This document shows, piece by piece, positions 13,411 through 21,847 of a stretch of DNA of 30,086 nucleotides (the stretch's first letter is position 1; each line of letters starts with the position of its first letter). The notes under the pieces were generated by a model. That model saw only the letters and a list, made by a program, of their open reading frames with translations. It was not told where the DNA came from and searched no databases. The stretch is from a virus, in the IMG/VR virus record IMGVR_UViG_3300036768_001582, positions 1-30,086 of that record. One strand, given 5' to 3'. The position numbers and the translations under genes are program-made.

Positions 13411-14916
13411 TTACAGCTCCACCCCGAGGTCCCCGTCGATGAGCTTCACGGTCCCGAGCAGCGGAAACTCCTTGAACGCGAGCGGACAGTCCTCGCGGGC
13501 TCCGTTCAGGAGCAGGCCGTTGTTCGCGGCGGAAACCTTGCGGACGCCGGCCGCGTCGCGGATGACGTTGAAGACGTCGCTCCACGGCACCGCGGGCGCT
13601 TCGTCCCCGTCGGCCTCGATGTAGTTCGCGCCGAAGTCCACGTTGGTGTTCTCGCTCCCGTCGGGATTCGAGATGGCGAACCAGCTCGTGAGCGCGGCGA
13701 GCACCGCGGCCTTCACCGTCGGGCCGGAGAAGCCGGGCTTGAGGTAGATGGTCGCCTCGATGTTCACCGTCTTGTAGACGGGGTCCACGACGTCGACCTG
13801 GAACGTGAGCGGGCACGGGTAGACGACGGTGACCTGATTCTTCACCTGCGTCTTGAGCGCGCTGCTCGGGTTCCCGCCGCCGACCGGGATGATGTGCAGC
13901 TTGCCCGTGTTCTCGGGTACGCTCGGGTCCTCGTTGCTCGTGAGCATGAGCGCGCGAGCGACGCTGCCGAGGCGCTTCGCGTTGATGACGAAGTCCTCGC
14001 GCGCGATGGAGTTCACCGGAGCGCGGACGCTCGCCGGAGCACGGGACTTGATGGCCGCGTTCGACATGCGGTTGGCGCCGCCGCTCGCCTTGAGCGCGTT
14101 CGTCACGGTGACCGCGACGGAGTTGCCGAGCGAATCCGTCCACGAGCCGTCGAGCACCTTGAGCGCCCCGGGCGAGACGTTGCCGCTCTCGCCGCCGCCC
14201 GTCTTGTACGCGACGTTGATGGTCCCGACGGGGATGGCGCCCAGCGTGCCGTTGCCGAAGCGGATGCGCGCGCGGTCGTTTTGGTCGACCACGACGATGA
14301 AGTGGCGGTCGGAAGAGGTGGAGGAGAGGAAGTTGTCGACCTGGGTGTACGCGCCGTTGGCTGCGACGACCACGGCGGAGTCGTCGAGGTACGGCGTCGT
14401 GCCGAGCACGACCTCCTGGTCAGCGAGGCCGGTGCTCGTGAACGCGTCCACCGCGTTCTCGCTGTTCTCGACGGTCCCCGTCGCGCTCGTCGCGCCGGCG
14501 GGGATGGTCAGCGCCGCGAGGAGCTGGAACTTCACGGAGTCGGTCACGTCCGCGGTACGCACGATGGTCCCCGCGGGGAAGACGACGTCCCCGGCGACGG
14601 CCGCGGGGATGGAGAACGTCACGTCCACCGTCGCGGCCTTCGCGCCCTCGACCTCGAAGGCGATGAGCTTGCAGAGCGCGATGAGCGAGCGCCGCTGCGA
14701 GGCCGTCACGATGCGCGACTCATTCGCGTGGCGGTCGAGGTAGAACGTGACGACGTCGCCGACGTGGCAGTACAACTCCACGAGCAGGTTGCCGAAGTTG
14801 GACACCTGCTCATCGGTCCAGTCCGGGAAGACGCTCTTCACGAGCGCGAAGAGCCGGACGCGGAGCGCGTCAAAGTCGAGGTCGGTGTAGTCGAGCGACG
14901 TCGGGACGATGGGCAC
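13411..14916 (-). CDS. Baseplate J-like protein
   Basis: The protein has 501 residues and begins at the GTG at 14916. The N-terminus (DYTDLDFDALRVRLFALVKSVFPDWTDEQVSNFGNLLVELYCHVGDVVTFYLDRHANES) is the typical opening of the larger J/gp6-like wedge proteins. The middle has RIRFGNGTLGAIPVGTINVAYKTGGGESGNV, the conserved FG.G..G..P..G..I...Y..GGG segment, and then ASVRAPVNSIAREDFV and VARALMLTSNED. J proteins form the inner baseplate ring with the gp25/W-like protein, whose gene lies directly upstream. The stop is followed after 3 bases by the repeat protein. Assignment is firm. Confidence 0.9.
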   Translation of the reverse strand: MPIVPTSLDYTDLDFDALRVRLFALVKSVFPDWTDEQVSNFGNLLVELYCHVGDVVTFYLDRHANESRIVTASQRRSLIALCKLIAFEVEGAKAATVDVTFSIPAAVAGDVVFPAGTIVRTADVTDSVKFQLLAALTIPAGATSATGTVENSENAVDAFTSTGLADQEVVLGTTPYLDDSAVVVAANGAYTQVDNFLSSTSSDRHFIVVVDQNDRARIRFGNGTLGAIPVGTINVAYKTGGGESGNVSPGALKVLDGSWTDSLGNSVAVTVTNALKASGGANRMSNAAIKSRAPASVRAPVNSIAREDFVINAKRLGSVARALMLTSNEDPSVPENTGKLHIIPVGGGNPSSALKTQVKNQVTVVYPCPLTFQVDVVDPVYKTVNIEATIYLKPGFSGPTVKAAVLAALTSWFAISNPDGSENTNVDFGANYIEADGDEAPAVPWSDVFNVIRDAAGVRKVSAANNGLLLNGAREDCPLAFKEFPLLGTVKLIDGDLGVEL

Positions 14917-14917
14917 G

Positions 14918-15346
14918 CTACAGCCTCACTTCCTGCTGGATGTCCGCGAGCATGACGCGGCCGCCGTCGACGAAGTCGTACACGAGCGCGGCGACGAGGA
15001 CGTCCTCCCCGCCGGTGATGTCGCTCGCGCTCTTCTCCGTGCGGAAGGTCGCGGCCTTGAGCACCACGCGCGGCTCCCACTTCAGGAGCGCGTCGCGGAT
15101 GTACGTCTGGGCGAGCGTCTGGGTGATGGGGTCGTTGGGCGCGTGGCGGAGCGTGAAGAGCAGGGAGCCGAAGTCGGTGCGCCACGGCACCTCGCCCTCG
15201 GCGTTCTGGTTGCGGCCGCGCGTCCCGAGCACCTGCCCGACGCACGCGCGCACGTTCGCCTCCGCCTCAGCGTGGGCGAAGTCCCCTTTCTGGTCGCGGA
15301 CGAAGGGACGGAGGATGCCCTTCCCGAGATAGCTGCGCCCGGCCAT
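14918..15346 (-). CDS. Baseplate wedge protein, gp25/gpW-like
   Basis: A frame of 142 codons is read from the ATG at 15346; an in-frame ATG at 15361 would add MLDAS, and neither has a strong ribosome site. The motifs YLGKGILRPF, EANVRACVGQVLGTRGRNQNAEGEVPWRTDFGSLL and YIRDALLKWEPRV match the gp25-like lysozyme-fold family: an early turn, the R.G...W...FG segment, and the A..I..AL..WEPR helix. These proteins link the hub to the J wedge and do not act as enzymes. Longer readings of this frame run antisense to the hydrophobic gene and are rejected. It abuts the J gene (stop at 14918, next start at 14916). Confidence 0.88.
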   Translation of the reverse strand: MAGRSYLGKGILRPFVRDQKGDFAHAEAEANVRACVGQVLGTRGRNQNAEGEVPWRTDFGSLLFTLRHAPNDPITQTLAQTYIRDALLKWEPRVVLKAATFRTEKSASDITGGEDVLVAALVYDFVDGGRVMLADIQQEVRL

Positions 15347-15387
15347 GCTCGCGTCCAGCATACACCGGAGCGAGCAGCCTGCCCACG

Positions 15388-16161
15388 CTAGACTGGGATG
15401 GCCGCGCGCACCGTCCCGAGGACCACGATGAGCGCGTCGATGGGCGCCACCGCGCCCTCCAGCGTCCCTCCCAGCTCCAGAGACGGGAGCGCGGGGACGC
15501 CGACGGCTTCCCCGAGCCCGCCGATGAGGGCGAGGAGGCGGTTGAGCGGCTTCGCGCCGTTCTTCTGCGCCGCGAACATCGCGTCCAGGTTCGCCTGCCC
15601 GCAGTTCAGCGCCGCCTCTAGCTGCGCGGCGATGGCCAGGGAGTCGGGGTCGCCGGCGGCCTGGAGGTCGGCGACGGCGTCGAAGCCCGCGTCCAGCTTC
15701 ACCTGGGCGGAGAGCATCACGAGGAGCTGCGCCTTGAGGCTCGCGAGGAAGACGAGGAGGACGTCGATGAAGTCGCGAATCATGAGCGGCAGCGAGAGCG
15801 GCGGCACGAGCGCGGCGACGATGTCGACCTTCTTGATGAGCCCCACGAGCGCGTCGGCAATCTTGATGGGGTTGAGGCTCTTCACCGCGTCGAAGACTTT
15901 GACGATGACCAGCGCGATGTCGATGAGGTCGAAGATGGGCGCGAACGGCCCGAGCGCGGTGTTTATCTGAGCCATGATGTCGGCGATGATGGCTCCCGCG
16001 TTCGGGATGCCATCGCTCGCCTTCGCCCCGAGCTTGATGCCGCCGGGGAGCTGAATCTTCAGGTCGGCGAGCGCGGTCGGGAGGTCGACGCCGAGGCGGA
16101 GGTCGAGCCCCGTTTCGGCATCGATGGCCACGCACACGTTGGAGACGTCGGGGAGGGGCAC
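15388..16161 (-). CDS. Hydrophobic hypothetical protein in the baseplate cluster
   Basis: The protein has 257 residues and begins at the GTG at 16161. It is unusually rich in Ala, Leu, Ile and Val: residues 65-155 hold near-continuous hydrophobic stretches (FAPIFDLIDIALVIVKVF, IVAALVPPLSLPLMIRDFIDVLLVFLASLKAQLLVML), followed by an Ala/Asp-rich helix with DPDSLAIAAQLEAALNCG and a last hydrophobic patch (APIDALIVVLGTVRAAI). I recognise no family. It sits between the spike and the gp25-like gene, where a tail-lumen or membrane-interacting protein delivered with the spike would fit. Regularly spaced charged residues suggest amphipathic helices rather than a classical transporter. Confidence 0.68.
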   Translation of the reverse strand: MPLPDVSNVCVAIDAETGLDLRLGVDLPTALADLKIQLPGGIKLGAKASDGIPNAGAIIADIMAQINTALGPFAPIFDLIDIALVIVKVFDAVKSLNPIKIADALVGLIKKVDIVAALVPPLSLPLMIRDFIDVLLVFLASLKAQLLVMLSAQVKLDAGFDAVADLQAAGDPDSLAIAAQLEAALNCGQANLDAMFAAQKNGAKPLNRLLALIGGLGEAVGVPALPSLELGGTLEGAVAPIDALIVVLGTVRAAIPV

Positions 16162-16170
16162 GCGCTGCTC

Positions 16171-16752
16171 CTATTGGATGGGCTTCCCGTTCCGGATGAC
16201 CGGGCGCTCGCAGATGGTAACCGCGTTCCCGTCGATGTTCACGCCGCCCTTCGCTTCGATGTTCACGAGCGACGTGGCGCTGATGTTGATGCCGCCCTTC
16301 GCGCCGTCCATGAGAATCTCGTCGTTGGTCTTCTTGTCGCGGAGCCGGAGCCGGCCCTTGCCGGGGCGCGAGTCGATGACGACCTCGTAGCGGTCGGTTT
16401 CGTGGACGTAGACGAGGTGGGTGTCCGCCTCGGCCACGTTCTCCTCGTCGAGGTACGCGGGGCGCTCCTCTTCGCCGTAGTGGCCGCCGAAGTACACCGG
16501 CGCGTCGACGTCTCCGGCGAGGAACATGACGACGACGTCGGAGCCCTCCTTGGGAGCAGCGAAGGAGCCGCGGCCCTTCACGCCGCCCCCGAGCCCGCCG
16601 ATGGGCAGCGCCCAGTTGGACGCCGGCTCGACGAGGCCGGGCACGCGGATGCGGCAGCGCCCGAGCTTCTTGGGGTCCTTGTTGTCCACGACGACGCCGA
16701 GGTGCGCCGCGGAGTGGCCCTGTACGCCTTGAGAGTCGTGTGCGCTGCTCAT
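16171..16752 (-). CDS. Baseplate spike protein, gp5/gpV/VgrG-like
   Basis: The protein has 193 residues. The N-terminus (HLGVVVDNKDPKKLGRCRIRVPGL...SNWALPIG...KGRGSFAAPKEGSDVVVMFLAGDVDAPVYFGGHY) is the OB-fold of gp5/VgrG spikes: G.V..N.DP..LGR..V..P, W, P, G..V.V.F..GD...P...G. The C-terminus has beta-helix-like repeats (GGINISATSLVNIEAKGGVNIDGNAV), as in the needle of gp5, and there is no lysozyme domain. It would form the membrane-piercing tip under the hub. Its start overlaps the hub gene's stop (ATGA), so the two are translated together. No PAAR-repeat gene is seen in the window. Confidence 0.88.
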   Translation of the reverse strand: MSSAHDSQGVQGHSAAHLGVVVDNKDPKKLGRCRIRVPGLVEPASNWALPIGGLGGGVKGRGSFAAPKEGSDVVVMFLAGDVDAPVYFGGHYGEEERPAYLDEENVAEADTHLVYVHETDRYEVVIDSRPGKGRLRLRDKKTNDEILMDGAKGGINISATSLVNIEAKGGVNIDGNAVTICERPVIRNGKPIQ

Positions 16753-18056
16753 CAGTTTTCCCGTCCTCGCGTGTCCTTGTACACCGTCTTCGTCTCGCCG
16801 GTGCGCGGGTTCACCTGCTCGACGGGCGTGAGGTTCGCGGAGCCGTCGCCGGTCGGCGGGCCGTCCTTCTTGTTCTGGTTCGCCTTCGACGCGGCCGCGG
16901 GCTTGCCCTTGTTCCCGCCGTCCGTGCGAGCCTTCGCGTCCATCGTGTAACCGCTCGCGCTCACCGAGTGCTTCAGCTCGTGGATGTAATACTTCCCCGA
17001 GAGGCGCTGGCCGAGCCCGCGCACCTCCACGACCGTCTTCGCGACGAGCGACGGGTCCCCGACGAGCTGGAGCTTGAGCTGGACGGCGGCCTGCTGCGCG
17101 CGCGTGAACTGGCCGTCGGCGGCCTTCTTCGCGCCGCCGGGGTCCGCGGTCGTCTGGACCACGCTCGACGCGGCTCCGGCCGGCGGGACCTTGAGCTGCG
17201 TCTCGCCGGTGCGCGGGTTCACCATGAGCACCTCACCGGCGGGCGGCGGGGCGTTCGTTGCCTTCGCGTTCCCGTCCGGCGGCACCGTCCCGAGCAGCTC
17301 CGGGATGGCGGCGAGCGTGTCGCGCTTCGTGTTCGCGTCGTTGCCTTCGCTCTTCACGTCCTTCTTGGCCAGCGGGTCGCGGCCCTTCACGGTCACGTGC
17401 CCCGGCTTCGCCGTCACGTCGTTGTCGACGTCGAAGTTCACGATGTCGCCGACGTTCGGCGGCAAGTAATACTGGTACACGCGGACGGGCTTCTGTCCGA
17501 AGCGCCGCGGGTGCCAGTGGAAGCCGTCGAAGTCCACGTAAAACTCGAATCCCTCCAGGTCGGCGAGCCGCTTGATGAAGGCCGCGTCGGTGAGCCCCGC
17601 CTGGGTGATGACGGGGAAGGTCCGCGTCGTCTCCTCGATGAAGCGCTCCGTGTCCCCGAAGCCGTGCTCCTTCGCGAGCGCGTGGACCAGCTCCGACCGC
17701 GTCGTGTTCTCGTACGTCCGCGTGCGCGGCGTCTTGTGCATGAGGATGCCGGCGCCCTGGGCCTCGACCTTGAGCGTGAGCGCTCCGGTCACCTTCTGCA
17801 CGACGACGGCGCGCGGCGGGCTCATCTTGCCGCCGTACCCCCACGAGACCTTGAGCCGCGTCCCCTTCTCAAAGATGGGGTGGTCAAAGTAGGAGAGGTC
17901 CTGGTTGTTCAGCGTCAGGACGCACTTGTCGACCTTCTTCTCGCTCTCCTCGTACTCCAGCGAGAGCACCCCCGACGAGAGGTCCTGCGGCCCCGAGCCC
18001 TTGCCCTTGGCCGGCTCGACGGTCACGTAGATGCGCGGCGCGGCGCTCAGCGGCAT
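16752..18056 (-). CDS. Baseplate hub protein, gpD/gp27-like
   Basis: The protein has 434 residues. Residues 1-90 (APRIYVTVE...VLSLEYEESEKKVDKCVLTLNNQDLSYFDHPIFEKGTRLKVSWGY) match the first barrel of gpD/VgrG-like hubs, and residues about 125-220 hold ELVHALAKEHGF, AFIKRLADLEGFEFYVD and FHWHPRRFGQKPVRVYQYY, the conserved late-control gene D segment. A final domain (VEVRGLGQRLSGKYYIHELKHSVSASGYTMDAKA) lies near residue 345. Two linkers contain VNPRTGET (near 279 and 415), encoded by an exact 25-base direct repeat. The hub forms the central ring that receives the tube and carries the spike. Assignment is firm. Confidence 0.88.
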   Translation of the reverse strand: MPLSAAPRIYVTVEPAKGKGSGPQDLSSGVLSLEYEESEKKVDKCVLTLNNQDLSYFDHPIFEKGTRLKVSWGYGGKMSPPRAVVVQKVTGALTLKVEAQGAGILMHKTPRTRTYENTTRSELVHALAKEHGFGDTERFIEETTRTFPVITQAGLTDAAFIKRLADLEGFEFYVDFDGFHWHPRRFGQKPVRVYQYYLPPNVGDIVNFDVDNDVTAKPGHVTVKGRDPLAKKDVKSEGNDANTKRDTLAAIPELLGTVPPDGNAKATNAPPPAGEVLMVNPRTGETQLKVPPAGAASSVVQTTADPGGAKKAADGQFTRAQQAAVQLKLQLVGDPSLVAKTVVEVRGLGQRLSGKYYIHELKHSVSASGYTMDAKARTDGGNKGKPAAASKANQNKKDGPPTGDGSANLTPVEQVNPRTGETKTVYKDTRGREN

Positions 18057-18059
18057 CGC

Positions 18060-18404
18060 TTACACCGGCTCCTCGTCGCGACGGCTCTCCGCGAGAATCT
18101 TCTCCAGGAGCGTCCGAACGCTCGGGATGTAGAGCACGCGCCCCGGCTCCAGACGGAGCGTCGGGTCGAAGATGGGGTCAGGCTGGAAGTCGGCGATGGC
18201 CCACCAGAAGCCGCTCGCGCGCTCCATCGGCTGGAAGTAGTGGCCGGCGAGCGTCCAGAGCGTGTCGCCCTGCTTCACGACGTGCGTGCGGTTGTCGGCC
18301 AGCTCGCGGTACCCGTAGGGGATGCGGTCGGAGAGGAAGGACCGCCCGGCGTCGTCCTTCTGGGCGGAGCAAAGGCTGTAGCGGGAGTACAGGCGCGGCG
18401 GCAT
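18060..18404 (-). CDS. LysM-domain baseplate/tail protein (gp53/gpX-like)
   Basis: The protein has 114 residues. Residues 40-95 form a LysM-like domain: HVVKQGDTLWTLAGHYFQ, then the insertion WWAIADFQPDPIFDPTLRLEPGRVLYIPS, which is longer than in a simple LysM but normal for phage baseplate LysM proteins. N-terminal residues (RIPYGYRELADNRTHVVKQGDTLW) match small tail proteins that join the tube-associated protein to the baseplate. Its start overlaps the preceding stop (ATGA), and the hub gene follows after 3 bases. The domain in this context is a structural piece at the tube-baseplate joint; peptidoglycan binding is possible but not shown. Confidence 0.82.
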   Translation of the reverse strand: MPPRLYSRYSLCSAQKDDAGRSFLSDRIPYGYRELADNRTHVVKQGDTLWTLAGHYFQPMERASGFWWAIADFQPDPIFDPTLRLEPGRVLYIPSVRTLLEKILAESRRDEEPV

Positions 18405-18931
18405 CAGGTCCCTCCTCGGTCGGTGCCGTTGTCGCGGACGTCCTCGGACACGAGCAGCGTGTCGCGAATCTCCTCCATGGTCACGTCGACCTGCATGATG
18501 ACCGGCGGCCCGTCCTTACCCATGCGCGGGTACTTGAACTTGAGGCTCGTGATGACGCACGAGAGCGAGATGAACGCCGGCCAGACGAAGAGCACGCGCG
18601 GCGCGCCGGAGAGGTCGCCGAGGCTCGTGGCCAGCCGCGGGTAGCAGAGGCTCATGAGGAAGCGTCGCGCCTCCAGGAGCGCGTCCCGCTCCTTCGTCGT
18701 GCCCGCGTTCGCCGTGAAGTAGAGCTGGAACGTCTCGACGAGGTCCTCGGTGTGCGAAAACTGTTTCACCGTGTGCGAGAGGCCGGGGACCTTCTGCTTG
18801 GAGTAGACAGCCCCGAGCGCCTCCTCCAGGTTCTCCGGGTTGAACTGCGCGTCGAGCCGCTCCCCGGTGCCGAGGTTCACCAGAGCCATCTTCGCGGGGA
18901 CGAAGTCGAGAGCCGTCGTGAGGTCAGCCAT
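18404..18931 (-). CDS. Contractile-tail tube-associated protein (CIS-tube-like)
   Basis: The protein has 175 residues. The start ALVNLGTGERLDAQFNPENLEEALGAVYSKQKVPGLSHTVKQFSHTEDLVETFQLYF contains the F.PE/NP.NL.E...A.Y.....PG.SH...QF..T......F.L.F pattern of the contractile-injection-system tube/LysM-associated family, followed by LLEARRFLMSLCYPR and the strand block SCVITSLKFKYPRMGKDGPPVIMQVDVTMEEIRD. Such proteins initiate the tube on the baseplate hub. The gene lies between the tape measure and the LysM gene, its usual place. Assignment is good, though naming varies between phage and injection-system literature. Confidence 0.82.
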   Translation of the reverse strand: MADLTTALDFVPAKMALVNLGTGERLDAQFNPENLEEALGAVYSKQKVPGLSHTVKQFSHTEDLVETFQLYFTANAGTTKERDALLEARRFLMSLCYPRLATSLGDLSGAPRVLFVWPAFISLSCVITSLKFKYPRMGKDGPPVIMQVDVTMEEIRDTLLVSEDVRDNGTDRGGT

Positions 18932-18943
18932 CTCGTCCTCCTA

Positions 18944-21535
18944 TCACGCCGGCGCGGGCGTCGGAGCGCCCGGCGTGCGAGCAGCGGTGCCGGCCTGGTG
19001 CTTCGCGACGGCCTCGCCGACCTTCTCCCCGTCGAGCACGACGGTCGTGACCGCGGTGGTCTGGATGGGCGGGGCGTTCGCCGCCGCGGCGGCGTTGGCG
19101 GCGTTCTGCGCCACGGGGACCGTCGCGGGCTGCGCGCCGCCGGTCGCGAAGAGCGCGGAGCGGTCCTTGCCGCCGGTGGCATTGATGAGCCCGAGGCCGT
19201 CCTGGGTGCTGTTCAGGAGCGAGTCCTTCTCCGCGGTGAGGGCGCCGGCCAGGTTGCTCTTCTTGCCGAAGGCCCCGGCGACCTTGTCGACCACCGCGAG
19301 GATGGACCCGACGAAGCCGTTGAGCAGGTTCAGGAGGAACTGGACGACGCCGTAGACCATCCGCGCCATCCCCTGCCACGCCTCGCCCCAGCGGCCGGCG
19401 AAGACGGCGTTGATGAACTGGATGAAGCCGGCGAGCATGTTCCAGAGGCCCTGGAACATTCCGATGACGCCGCCGGCGAGCGAGGCGACGACCGCGACGA
19501 CGGTGGCGAACGCGTTGACCATCCCGGCGATGGCGTTGACGATGGCGCCGACGACGAAGCCGACGACCTGCCCCAGCGTCTTCCACATCTCGCCGTTCGC
19601 GGAGCCGCCCTTGGAGACGAGCCCGAGCGCTTCGCCGATGCGGACGAAGGACTCCAGCACGTTGCCGAAGGCCGTCGAGAGCGGGAGCCCGAGCTTGCGC
19701 ATCTCCTGGAAGACCTGGATGGCACCGCTGACGAACTTCGCGACGTTCGTGAACGCGTCCACGACGAATTCGGCCACCTTGCCGATAATGCCGCCCACGC
19801 GCTCGCCCGTCTCGCCGAACGTGCGGAACGCCTCCGCCGCCTCCCAGGGCTTGTCCTGGACGAAGCCCAGCATGGCGCCGATGCTCTTGAGCGCCTGGAC
19901 GAGCCGGTCGAAGGCCGGCCGCAGCGTCGCCATCGCCTCGGTGAAGCCGCGGCCGACGCCCGCGAAGAATTCCTTGATGCGGTTGAACCAGAGGAACGCC
20001 TGGATGGCGAACGCCTTGATGCCCTGGTTCTCCGCCTTGTTCAGCTCCGTGAGGACGGAGCCGCTGAAGCCGCCGTCGGAGAAGACCTGGACCAGCGCGT
20101 CCCACGCCAGCTTCACCTTCTTGTAGGTGTCGTCGACGAAGTCCTTGAAGCCGCCCAGGTTCTCTTCGTACGCGCGCTTGAAGAGGTAGAAGGCCGCGAC
20201 CGCGACGCCGGCCATGACCGCGAACTGAAGCATGAGCCCCGCCGCGGCGGCGAGCGCGATGAGCAGCGCTTCGCCGGCGGCCGCCGCGGCGGCGATACCG
20301 GAGACGATGCCGAGCAGCCCGCCGACGACGAGCAGCGCGACGGAGGTGAACGCGAGGAAGCCGGCGGCGACCTTCTTGACGATGGGCGGCGCTCCGGCGA
20401 ACGCCTTGACCGCCTTCGTCACGAGCCCGGTCAGCTCCTTCACCATCGGCAGAAGCGCGTCGCCCATCTGGACGAGGACGGTCTGGACGTTCGCCTTCAG
20501 GATGCTCCCCTGCATGGCCATCGTCGCGGACATCTCCTTGAACGCGCCCTCCGCGCCGCCGGAGCGGTGCTTCATGCCGTCGAGCATGTCGTTGAACGCC
20601 TTGCCGTTGTTCGCGGTGAGCGCGGTGATGGCGTTGCTCGCCTCGACGGACCCGAAGAGCTTGGTCAGCGAGTCGGCGGTGAACTTGGAGGACTTCGTGA
20701 TGCTGTCGAGGAAGCCCTTGAGGCCCTTCGACCGGAGCGTGGCCGCATCGAACTTGATTCCGAGGCGCTGCGCTTCGTCGGCGGCGTCCTTCGTCGGGTG
20801 CGCGATGTTCGCCATCGCCGCCTTGAGGCCCGTGGCCGCCGCGCCGGTGTCGCGGAGCAGCGTCGCGCCGGTGCCCATCGCGGCAATCATCTCTTCCATG
20901 GACACGCCGGCGTTCTTCGCGCTCGCGGCGAGGTCACCGACGTACTGGCCCAGCTCTCCCACGGTCGTCTGACCGCCCTTCACCGCGACGAAGAACGCAT
21001 CCGAGATGTCGCCGGCGTCCTTGAAGCTGAGCCCGTAGTTGTTCATCACCTTCGTGATGCCGGTGATGGCGGTCGTCTGGTCCGTCTTGCCCGCGATGGC
21101 GAGACGGTTGGCGGCGTTGAGGAGCTGCTGCGCGTCGGCGGCGTTGGCGGCGCCCGACGAGATGGACTGGTACAGCGCCTTCGTCTGCGTCTCCAGGTCG
21201 CCGCCGTACGTCGTCGCGAGCTCCTGAACGAGGTTCCGCATCTCCTCGATGGAGAAGTTGGCGTGGGGCACGAGGGTGCCGACCTCGGCGATGCCGACCT
21301 CGAATTGCGCGGCCTGGTGGACGGCGAGCCCGAGGGCGGCCGCCCCGACCGTACCGGCCACCTTCATCTTGTCGCCGATGCCGCCCATCTGGGAGCCGAC
21401 GTCCTCGAAGGACACCTTGGCCTTCTTCGCGGCCTTCTCCGTTCCCGCGAGCTTGTTCGAGACGCTCTCCAGCGCCGGCGACGCCTCGTCCTTCGCGGAG
21501 ACGTGGAAGCCGAGCCCCATGTTGTTGAGCGCCAT
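18944..21535 (-). CDS. Tail tape measure protein
   Basis: The protein has 863 residues. The N-terminal third (residues 60-330) holds the conserved tape-measure region: QAAQFEVGIAEVGTLV, TQTKALYQSISSGAANAADA, NRLAIAGKTDQTTAITGITKVMNNYGLSFKDAGDISDAFF and GTGATLLRDTGAAATGLKAAMANIAHPT. Hydrophobic segments lie near 395-465 (AFLAFTSVALLVVGGLLGIVSGIAAAAAAG) and again near 640-740 (VGFVVGAIVNAIAGMV, VVAVVASLAGGVIGMFQGLW). By the usual 0.15 nm per residue, the tail would be roughly 130 nm; this is inference. It directly follows the putative frameshifted chaperone gene, as in most long-tailed phages. Assignment is firm. Confidence 0.92.
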   Translation of the reverse strand: MALNNMGLGFHVSAKDEASPALESVSNKLAGTEKAAKKAKVSFEDVGSQMGGIGDKMKVAGTVGAAALGLAVHQAAQFEVGIAEVGTLVPHANFSIEEMRNLVQELATTYGGDLETQTKALYQSISSGAANAADAQQLLNAANRLAIAGKTDQTTAITGITKVMNNYGLSFKDAGDISDAFFVAVKGGQTTVGELGQYVGDLAASAKNAGVSMEEMIAAMGTGATLLRDTGAAATGLKAAMANIAHPTKDAADEAQRLGIKFDAATLRSKGLKGFLDSITKSSKFTADSLTKLFGSVEASNAITALTANNGKAFNDMLDGMKHRSGGAEGAFKEMSATMAMQGSILKANVQTVLVQMGDALLPMVKELTGLVTKAVKAFAGAPPIVKKVAAGFLAFTSVALLVVGGLLGIVSGIAAAAAAGEALLIALAAAAGLMLQFAVMAGVAVAAFYLFKRAYEENLGGFKDFVDDTYKKVKLAWDALVQVFSDGGFSGSVLTELNKAENQGIKAFAIQAFLWFNRIKEFFAGVGRGFTEAMATLRPAFDRLVQALKSIGAMLGFVQDKPWEAAEAFRTFGETGERVGGIIGKVAEFVVDAFTNVAKFVSGAIQVFQEMRKLGLPLSTAFGNVLESFVRIGEALGLVSKGGSANGEMWKTLGQVVGFVVGAIVNAIAGMVNAFATVVAVVASLAGGVIGMFQGLWNMLAGFIQFINAVFAGRWGEAWQGMARMVYGVVQFLLNLLNGFVGSILAVVDKVAGAFGKKSNLAGALTAEKDSLLNSTQDGLGLINATGGKDRSALFATGGAQPATVPVAQNAANAAAAANAPPIQTTAVTTVVLDGEKVGEAVAKHQAGTAARTPGAPTPAPA

Positions 21536-21559
21536 CGCGTCCTCGCCTCCGCGTCCAGG

Positions 21560-21847
21560 TTACTTCTTTCGCGCCGCCTTCTCCAGCGCGCGCTGCTCCG
21601 CGGTGCGTTGTGCTTCCAGCATCTCGCACCAGCGGACGAAGCGCCGCCACTCCATGGCCTCGACCTCGCTGAGCGTCAGGTTCGTTCCGGAGCCGCCATG
21701 CTGCTTGTAGCAGAGCTGGAACACCGCCTTGTCGATGTCCTCGCTCGCGACCGGCGGCACGATGGCCGCCAGCGAAGGGCTTAGCGCGCCTTCTTCCGCT
21801 GCGGCATCCAGAACTCCTTGCCGAAAGGGAGGTTCATCTCCTGGGTG
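21560..21847 (-). CDS. C-terminal extension of the tail assembly chaperone, made by -1 frameshift
   Basis: This frame is open from the stop at 21850-21848 down to 21560. As a separate gene it could begin only at the GTG at 21760 (66 residues), which has no ribosome site. Following a -1 slip at 21829-21823 it adds 87 residues to the upstream protein, joining at P-F-R-Q-G. Residues after the GTG (DKAVFQLCYKQHGGSGTNLTLSEVEAMEWRRFVRWCEMLEAQRTAEQ) resemble the small helical gpT-like or DUF6760-like proteins found before tape measures, with the motif LSEVEAMEW.RF. This arrangement fits lambda gpG/gpGT-type chaperones, where the longer form is made in small amounts and recruits the tape measure. Confidence 0.72.
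   Translation of the reverse strand, partial: HPGDEPPFRQGVLDAAAEEGALSPSLAAIVPPVASEDIDKAVFQLCYKQHGGSGTNLTLSEVEAMEWRRFVRWCEMLEAQRTAEQRALEKAARKK

Noticed and set aside
21560-21760. The small ORF before the tape measure as an independent gene
   Set aside because: Its GTG has no ribosome site, and a correctly phased slippery heptamer joins its frame to the upstream gene, so it is treated as a frameshift extension.
18752-21784. A 1010-codon plus-strand open frame
   Set aside because: It is the shadow of the tape measure gene, Arg/Glu/Asp/Leu-rich without motifs; the minus-strand product is a clear tape measure protein.
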